44,672 bases of DNA. Origin: an uncultured Candidatus Saccharibacteria bacterium. Lineage in GTDB: Bacteria; Patescibacteriota; Saccharimonadia; Saccharimonadales; Saccharimonadaceae. The notes under the pieces are model-generated. The model was not told the origin of the DNA and ran no database searches. It saw only the letters and a program-made list of their open reading frames with translations. Made by a program: the position numbers and the translations under genes. Numbering within the stretch: position 1 is the stretch's first letter; each line of letters begins with the position of its first letter. The stretch covers positions 1 to 44,672 of the forward strand of contig CAMKFS010000002.1 of NCBI GenBank assembly GCA_946411935.1. Direction: 5' to 3'. Of this stretch, positions 38,900 to 44,672 are shown one piece after another.

Positions 38900-40188
38900 A
38901 AGAACAAATAATTAATCAACTTCGCGACAAAACAATCCTCATTCTCGGCTTCGGCAGAGAAGGGCGCAGCTCTTTGCAGTTTATTTACGATAATATTCCG
39001 CACGCCGTCGTCGCAATCGCCGATCAAAACCCAATCGACGATGATGTCGTAAAAAATACAACAGTTATTAGTGGAGACAATTATCTTTCAGCCTGCGAAG
39101 ACTACGATATTATCCTGAAAGCCCCTGGCGTCATCATTAAAGATGAGCTTAGCGCCGAAACGAAGGCAAAAATCACCAGCCAAACTGATTTGTTCATGCA
39201 GACCTATCATCAGCAAGTTATTGGCGTTACCGGCACGAAGGGCAAGAGCACAACCAGCTCACTTATTCATCACGTACTATCTAATGCCGGTTTCGATTCA
39301 CAACTCGTCGGCAACATCGGCAAACCATGTTTCGATATTATCGATAGCATCACACCGCAAACCGCAATTGTATTCGAATTATCCGCACATCAGCTCGAAT
39401 ATATTAAAGCTAGTCCATATATATCAGTTCTTCTGAATATTTACGAGGAACACTTTGATCACTATTCCACTCCGGACGATTACTACAATGCGAAGAAAAA
39501 CATTTTCAAATACCAGAGTGAAAACGATATTTTAATATATGGCGATATTTTCCAGCACTGCACGGAAGCAGAAATCGAATCAGTAAAGGCAACAAAAATT
39601 AACATTTTGCAAAATCAATTTATTGCGCCAGAAAAAGTCCGAACGAAGCTTCTCGGCGAGCATAACATGCGCAATATCCAAGTCGTTGCCGCAATCGCAC
39701 GCATATTTAATATTGATGAAAATGTATTCTTGAAAGCCGTCGAAAGTTTCCAGCCTCTCCCGCACCGCCTTGAATATGTCGGCACATTTAGAAACATCAA
39801 GTTTTATAACGATTCAATCGCGACGGCCGGTGAAGCAGTCATTAATGCAATCAGGACGCTTGGCGATGTCGATACTATCATTCTCGGCGGCATGGATCGC
39901 GGGCTCGACTATCATCCGCTCGTCGATGCAATCCGTAATTCAAGTATTCGCAATGTCATTTTGTTGCCAGCCACAATCGAACGTTTCCAAAATACTTTTG
40001 CCGAAAACCATTATATTCAAGGTCTTTTCGCCGTAAAAGACATGAAAGAAGCCGTCGAAAAAGCTTACGAACTAACCCAACCAAGCAAAAGCTGCCTCCT
40101 TTCTCCAGCTGCCGCCAGTTACGGTTTTTACAAGAACTTCGAGGAGCGAGGCGAAGATTATAAAAAGCTTATCTCTATGCTACAATAA
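38896..40188 (+). CDS. murD: UDP-N-acetylmuramoyl-L-alanine:glutamate ligase (MurD/MurD2 type)
   Basis: Mur ligase motifs VIGVTGTKGKSTTSSLIHHVL, FELSAHQLEYI, LNIYEEHFDHY, YNDSIATAGEAVINAI, ILGGMDRGLDY. Confidence 0.9.
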   Translation: MKEQIINQLRDKTILILGFGREGRSSLQFIYDNIPHAVVAIADQNPIDDDVVKNTTVISGDNYLSACEDYDIILKAPGVIIKDELSAETKAKITSQTDLFMQTYHQQVIGVTGTKGKSTTSSLIHHVLSNAGFDSQLVGNIGKPCFDIIDSITPQTAIVFELSAHQLEYIKASPYISVLLNIYEEHFDHYSTPDDYYNAKKNIFKYQSENDILIYGDIFQHCTEAEIESVKATKINILQNQFIAPEKVRTKLLGEHNMRNIQVVAAIARIFNIDENVFLKAVESFQPLPHRLEYVGTFRNIKFYNDSIATAGEAVINAIRTLGDVDTIILGGMDRGLDYHPLVDAIRNSSIRNVILLPATIERFQNTFAENHYIQGLFAVKDMKEAVEKAYELTQPSKSCLLSPAAASYGFYKNFEERGEDYKKLISMLQ

Positions 40189-40217
40189 AACCAACATAAT
40201 AATAACAAGGAGAAACT

Positions 40218-40733
40218 ATGCATTTCACCTATAATAACAGCACTCTAGACGTCGATGGCGGTCTCCTAGCGGGCCTTTTTGCATTCTTTGCAGCTATTTG
40301 GCTTCTAGTCGTAATCGTTGCAGTTATTTCGATCATCGCAATGTGGAAGATTTTCGAAAAAGCTGGACGCGAAGGATGGAAGGCAATCATTCCATTCTAT
40401 AACATGTATGTATTAACCGAAATCTGCGGCATGACAGGCTGGCTCTTCCTCCTATGCTTCATCCCAGGCATCGGCGCACTCATTTGGTCAATCATGATCG
40501 CTATTAAGCTTGCCCCTGCCTTTGGCAAGGAAACTGCATTCGCAGTAGGCTTAATTTTGCTTCCATTCATCTTCGAGCTCATTCTCGCTTTCGGCGATGC
40601 ACAATATCAGCTCGGTGGCGCCACAAAAGCAAGTGCAACTAGCGGCAACAAGACTAGCGCAGGCGCAGAAAAAGCAGATACTGCCGCTAAATCAAAGAAG
40701 AAGGCTAGCGACCCTTGGGTTGAAGGCGAATAA
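40218..40733 (+). CDS. DUF5684-like membrane protein
   Basis: MWKIFEKAGREGWKAIIPFYNMYVLTEICGMTGWLFLL pattern, polar Ala/Lys-rich C-terminus; SD AAGGAGA. Confidence 0.75.
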   Translation: MHFTYNNSTLDVDGGLLAGLFAFFAAIWLLVVIVAVISIIAMWKIFEKAGREGWKAIIPFYNMYVLTEICGMTGWLFLLCFIPGIGALIWSIMIAIKLAPAFGKETAFAVGLILLPFIFELILAFGDAQYQLGGATKASATSGNKTSAGAEKADTAAKSKKKASDPWVEGE

Positions 40734-40757
40734 GATATTCTTCTAATTAGCCACAAA

Positions 40758-40805
40758 AACGTTCCGCAAATCCGTTTTAAAAAACAAGCCAGCGGAACGT
40801 TTTGC
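40758..40805 (+). terminator. Rho-independent terminator
   Basis: ACGTTCCGC...GCGGAACGTTTTGC stem-loop. Confidence 0.75.
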
Positions 40806-40843
40806 TTTCAGATAGAAGTATTAATTTTGCTATAATAAACATA

Positions 40844-42817
40844 ATGAATTTTAAGCTATCTAGTAAATATCAGCCGACCGGCGACCAGCCTCAAGCAATT
40901 GAGCAGCTTTATCGCGGCTTAATGCGCGGAGAGCGCGAACAGACCCTGCTTGGTGTAACCGGCTCAGGCAAGACTTTTACGATGGCGAATCTCATCGAAA
41001 AATACAATCGTCCGACCCTCGTTCTTGCGCACAACAAAACCCTCGCCGCACAGCTCTACTCTGAATTTCGCGAGTTTTTCCCGGAAAACGAAGTGCATTA
41101 TTTTGTCAGCTACTTTGATTATTATCAGCCAGAAGCATATATCGCCAGCACTGATACCTACATCGAAAAAGATAGTGCAATTAATGAGGAAATCGATCGC
41201 TTGCGCCACGGCGCAACTGAAGCTTTGCTTACTCGCAAAGATACGCTTATTGTCGCGTCGGTTTCTTGTATCTACGGTATCGGCTCACCAGAAAATTATC
41301 GCGCCATGGCTGTCCGCGTCGCAAAAGGCGAGCAACGCGATCTTGGCCAATTTATACGCACGCTAAACGAAATCCAATATAATCGCAATGACATCGCTTT
41401 TGAGCGTGGTAATTTCCGCGTCCGTGGCGACACAATCGATGTTTTTCCGGCATCAGGCGATAGGGCATATCGCATCGAATTTGGCTTCGACCAAGTCGAA
41501 AATATTAAAGTCATCGACCCGCTTACGGCAGAGGTGTATGCCGAGCCGAGTGAAATTGGCATTTTCCCAAACAGCCACTATGCCACCCCAAAAGAGTCAC
41601 TTGATATGGCAATTAAAAAAATTCGTGCCGAATACGAAGATCGCCTACAATATTTTAATAACCAGAAAAAATACCTCGAAGCGCAGCGTCTTAGCCAGCG
41701 CATTAAATATGACCTCGAGATGCTCGAAAGTACCGGCTTCGTAAAGGGAATCGAAAATTATTCTCGCCATATCGACGGACGCTCCCAAGGTCAACCACCA
41801 GCCACATTGCTTGATTACTTCCCAGAAGATTTTCTCTGTCTCGTCGATGAGTCGCACATGACAATTCCGCAGATTCGCGGCATGTATAATGGTGATCGTG
41901 CGCGCAAAGAAACCCTCGTCGAATATGGCTTCCGTTTGCCAAGCGCACTCGATAACCGTCCACTCACTTTTGCCGAGTTTGACCGCCATATTAATAAGAT
42001 TATTTACGTTTCTGCAACGCCTGGCGAATACGAATTATCTCACAGCCCACGACCAGCCGAACAGGTTATCCGCCCAACTGGACTCCTTGATCCAGAAATC
42101 GAAGTCCGCGGTAGTGAAAACCAGATCGACGACCTCGTCGAAGAAATCGACCAACGCATCGCCAAAGGCCAACGCGTGCTCGTCACAACTCTCACGAAAC
42201 GCATGGCCGAAGATCTAAGCGAGCATCTCAAAGAACTAAAAATTAAAACCGCCTATATTCATAGCGACGTCGATACACTCGAACGTAGCGATATCCTTCG
42301 CGATCTCCGTAACGGTACCTACGATGTGCTCGTTGGTATTAATCTTCTTCGCGAAGGTCTTGACCTTCCAGAGGTCTCACTCGTCGCCATTCTCGATGCC
42401 GACAAAGAGGGCTTTCTACGCAGCGAATCAGCCCTTATTCAGACTATCGGCCGCGCCGCTCGTCACGTCGAAGGTAAAGTCATTATGTATGCCGACAATA
42501 TAACCGGCAGCATGCAACGCGCTATCGACGAGACTTATCGTCGTCGCGAAATCCAGCAAAAATACAATAAAGACCATAATATTACGCCAAAAGGCATCGC
42601 TAAAGAAATAAGCGTCGGCCTACGCGCAATTATTCCAGAAAAAGAGAAGAGCAACAAGCTCGATCTACGCAAAATCCCACGCGAAGAGCTCCCGCAAATC
42701 GTCAAAGAATTGACTTCACAAATGCAGCTCGCCGCGTCGAACCTCGAGTTCGAACGTGCCGCCGAATTACGCGATCAAATTGATGACATAAAACTCGCAC
42801 TAGAGAAAAAGAAATAA
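40844..42817 (+). CDS. uvrB: Excinuclease ABC subunit B
   Basis: [62 protein letters not shown]-terminal UVR motif [11 protein letters not shown]. Confidence 0.98.
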   Translation: MNFKLSSKYQPTGDQPQAIEQLYRGLMRGEREQTLLGVTGSGKTFTMANLIEKYNRPTLVLAHNKTLAAQLYSEFREFFPENEVHYFVSYFDYYQPEAYIASTDTYIEKDSAINEEIDRLRHGATEALLTRKDTLIVASVSCIYGIGSPENYRAMAVRVAKGEQRDLGQFIRTLNEIQYNRNDIAFERGNFRVRGDTIDVFPASGDRAYRIEFGFDQVENIKVIDPLTAEVYAEPSEIGIFPNSHYATPKESLDMAIKKIRAEYEDRLQYFNNQKKYLEAQRLSQRIKYDLEMLESTGFVKGIENYSRHIDGRSQGQPPATLLDYFPEDFLCLVDESHMTIPQIRGMYNGDRARKETLVEYGFRLPSALDNRPLTFAEFDRHINKIIYVSATPGEYELSHSPRPAEQVIRPTGLLDPEIEVRGSENQIDDLVEEIDQRIAKGQRVLVTTLTKRMAEDLSEHLKELKIKTAYIHSDVDTLERSDILRDLRNGTYDVLVGINLLREGLDLPEVSLVAILDADKEGFLRSESALIQTIGRAARHVEGKVIMYADNITGSMQRAIDETYRRREIQQKYNKDHNITPKGIAKEISVGLRAIIPEKEKSNKLDLRKIPREELPQIVKELTSQMQLAASNLEFERAAELRDQIDDIKLALEKKK

Positions 42818-42845
42818 AAAAACCCGCCATAACGGCGGGGTCTAC
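42818..42845. terminator. Rho-independent terminator
   Basis: AAAAAACCCGCCATAACGGCGGGGTCT between convergent genes. Confidence 0.7.
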
Positions 42846-42851
42846 TAGCTA

Positions 42852-43172
42852 TCATAAGGGCTCTTCGTTCAATAATATATACTCTGAGCCTACTTTAGTA
42901 GTAGTAAGATTCGGATCGTCGCTAAAATTCGCGTATAATTGTCCGAGATATTCTTCGATCTCGCCATCCTCACAAAACGAGCCGTCTGCAGCAGTAAAAT
43001 ATAAACTGCCTTTTTCCTGCTTCTGAAAAATCAAAGTTCTAACAACGCTAATATCTCTATGCGTTTCTTCAGAGACATAGATGCTAACAAACTTCTTCAT
43101 GAAGCACACTACATCGCCAGGATTCATTAAAGCTAGATCGATTACATTAAAAGGTCTTAATTCTTTTGCCAT
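42852..43172 (-). CDS. Orphan protein (106 aa, starts MAKELRPFNVIDLAL)
   Basis: SD AGAGGGGGAG before ATG at 43172; upstream TTGACG-17-TATAAT promoter. Confidence 0.75.
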   Translation of the reverse strand: MAKELRPFNVIDLALMNPGDVVCFMKKFVSIYVSEETHRDISVVRTLIFQKQEKGSLYFTAADGSFCEDGEIEEYLGQLYANFSDDPNLTTTKVGSEYILLNEEPL

Positions 43173-43273
43173 ATTCGCTCCCCCTCTTGGATATAAAGCA
43201 TCAAAAACTACCAGGTAATTATAGAACGACCGCTTCACACTCGTCAATGACGATGTAATGTTAAATTACGATT

Positions 43274-44077
43274 TTAGCGAACAGTAATGTTGCCCATACT
43301 GTTATCGATTTTTAGGGTAACATTAGACTTCCTGTCGCCACCGGATATGTTTTGATTGCCCATGCTCGTTTCGGCTTCAACATTTACATCGCCGACATTA
43401 TCAATCTCAACATTACCCATCGACAAATCAATTTCGGAATCTTTCGTGAGATGCAATTCTTTAATTTTCACATTGCCCATACTGTTGTCAATGCGTGCCT
43501 CACCGAGACAGTCGCCGAGCTCGAAATTTCCCGCACTTAGTGATGCCTTGATATCCTTCACGCTACTGACGTTCACGTCACCAGCCGAGCTATCGATCCG
43601 CAAGCTAGCAAGCTCAAACTTATCAACATCAACATCCCCATAAGATGTATCGATAACTAAGTCGCCTGCGTAATCCTTTGGCAAAGCCAACTCAATCTTC
43701 ACTCCAACCCAGTTAATACAGAAGAAGCGACAGTCATCGGAACGATCCTCGATTTTCAGACTATCTTTGCTATCATCGACATAGGCATAATCGTCCTTAT
43801 CGGCATAGAATTTTAGCGAAACCTTATCTTCCTCAGATTCAGTATTTACGATTTTTAAGCTTCCAGATTTGATCTTTATATCAACCTTGCTCAGCTCTTC
43901 AAAATCATATTTTTCGTCAATTACGAGATTCGAGCTTGTGCTGGACTGGCCAAAATGAAAGCCGAACAAGCCTCCTTTACCAGTTAGACCAATAACGAGG
44001 AGAGCCCCCAATCCCAAAACAATAATGGATAAGAATACTATCAAGAAAATATATAGGCCTTTTTTACTTGCATTCAT
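43274..44077 (-). CDS. DUF4097-like membrane-anchored beta-repeat protein
   Basis: N-terminal TM; repeated short strands with SMGN(V/I) motifs (IDNSMGNVKIK, DLSMGNVEID, ETSMGNQNIS, DNSMGNITVR); SD GAGGAGGG before ATG at 44077. Confidence 0.82.
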   Translation of the reverse strand: MNASKKGLYIFLIVFLSIIVLGLGALLVIGLTGKGGLFGFHFGQSSTSSNLVIDEKYDFEELSKVDIKIKSGSLKIVNTESEEDKVSLKFYADKDDYAYVDDSKDSLKIEDRSDDCRFFCINWVGVKIELALPKDYAGDLVIDTSYGDVDVDKFELASLRIDSSAGDVNVSSVKDIKASLSAGNFELGDCLGEARIDNSMGNVKIKELHLTKDSEIDLSMGNVEIDNVGDVNVEAETSMGNQNISGGDRKSNVTLKIDNSMGNITVR

Positions 44078-44672
44078 GTTCGCAACCCTCCTCGCAATCA
44101 ACCGAATTGCCAGTTATTAATAATATTACTAGTTTTACAATCTGCGCGAGTACGGCATAGATAATCCAAATAATCCAGGTGATATGCCAAGACATCGTCA
44201 TAAAGCTTACGATGAGATAAGCCGCTAGAGTAGTAAAGCCAAGCACGCTATTTATTGCCTTATATATTTCAGCTTCTTTGCTCAGCTTCTTTTGTTTCTT
44301 CTTTTTGATGCTCTTATAATTAACTGCCGAGAACACGATAATTAGTGTTGCGGCCGCAAGCAATAATAGAAAGATGCCCGAAGCTACAACCGGATTCATT
44401 TGCAAAACCGGAATCGATACCATAATGAATACAATAGCAATCACATAGGTAAATACGCCGGAAAGAATACCAATTAATTTCTTTTTCGCTACGCTCTTTT
44501 CTAACAACTCTTCAGCGCGCGCGGCATTTTCCTGAGCTTTTACCTCATCTGCTTCTTCGCTACCGCCATCATGCAATAGTTCATCTGGCGTTACATTATA
44601 TAAATTACAAAGTGGCAATACTTTATCGAGATCTGGACTCGATTGACCGGTCTCCCACTTCGAAACGGTCTG
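44064..44672 (-). CDS. XRE-family HTH regulator fused to TM domain, N-terminus cut off by window end
   Basis: Open frame to the window edge reads QTVSKWETGQSSPDLDKVLPLCNLYNVTPDELLHDGG followed by four TMs. Confidence 0.88.
   Translation of the reverse strand, partial: QTVSKWETGQSSPDLDKVLPLCNLYNVTPDELLHDGGSEEADEVKAQENAARAEELLEKSVAKKKLIGILSGVFTYVIAIVFIMVSIPVLQMNPVVASGIFLLLLAAATLIIVFSAVNYKSIKKKKQKKLSKEAEIYKAINSVLGFTTLAAYLIVSFMTMSWHITWIIWIIYAVLAQIVKLVILLITGNSVDCEEGCEHECK

Noticed and set aside
1-44672. Alternative genetic code (TGA as Gly/Trp)
   Set aside because: TGA clearly terminates several genes (for example 2721, 22055, 38899), so code 11 fits.
1-44672. CRISPR array, prophage or transposase
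   Set aside because: No regularly spaced repeats, no phage structural genes and no recognisable transposase or integrase ORFs.

Overview
This 44.7 kb window is compact bacterial DNA using the standard code (TGA appears as a stop). Gene content and style suggest a Saccharibacteria (TM7)/CPR-like epibiont; this is an inference without any search. Housekeeping and repair genes include uvrA, uvrB, polA, a Y-family polymerase, a UvrD-like helicase with a C-terminal nuclease, a RumA-type methyltransferase, gpsA, rplY/ctc and a murL-murD pair. There are two ABC export systems, surface proteins (an S8 protease and a repeat-rich adhesin-like protein), a PfkB-like/aldolase fusion, an OpgB/MdoB-like phosphoglycerol transferase and several orphan genes. 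A partial tRNA-Ala and a complete tRNA-Gln(TTG) lie on the minus strand. The main unexplained feature is at 5.7-7.2 kb. The 3' end of tRNA-Gln, including the encoded CCA, occurs twice more as a repeat interrupted at the T-loop by a structured ~70-bp palindromic element. The two copies flank a single orphan gene, and all three tRNA-Gln 3' ends are followed by their own terminator-like hairpin. A second pattern is a split in expression signals. Housekeeping genes look leaderless, with a TATAAT-like box 5-10 nt before ATG. Orphan genes have full TTGACA/TATAAT promoters, 5' UTRs and strong Shine-Dalgarno sites. No CRISPR array, rRNA or recognisable transposase/integrase was found.
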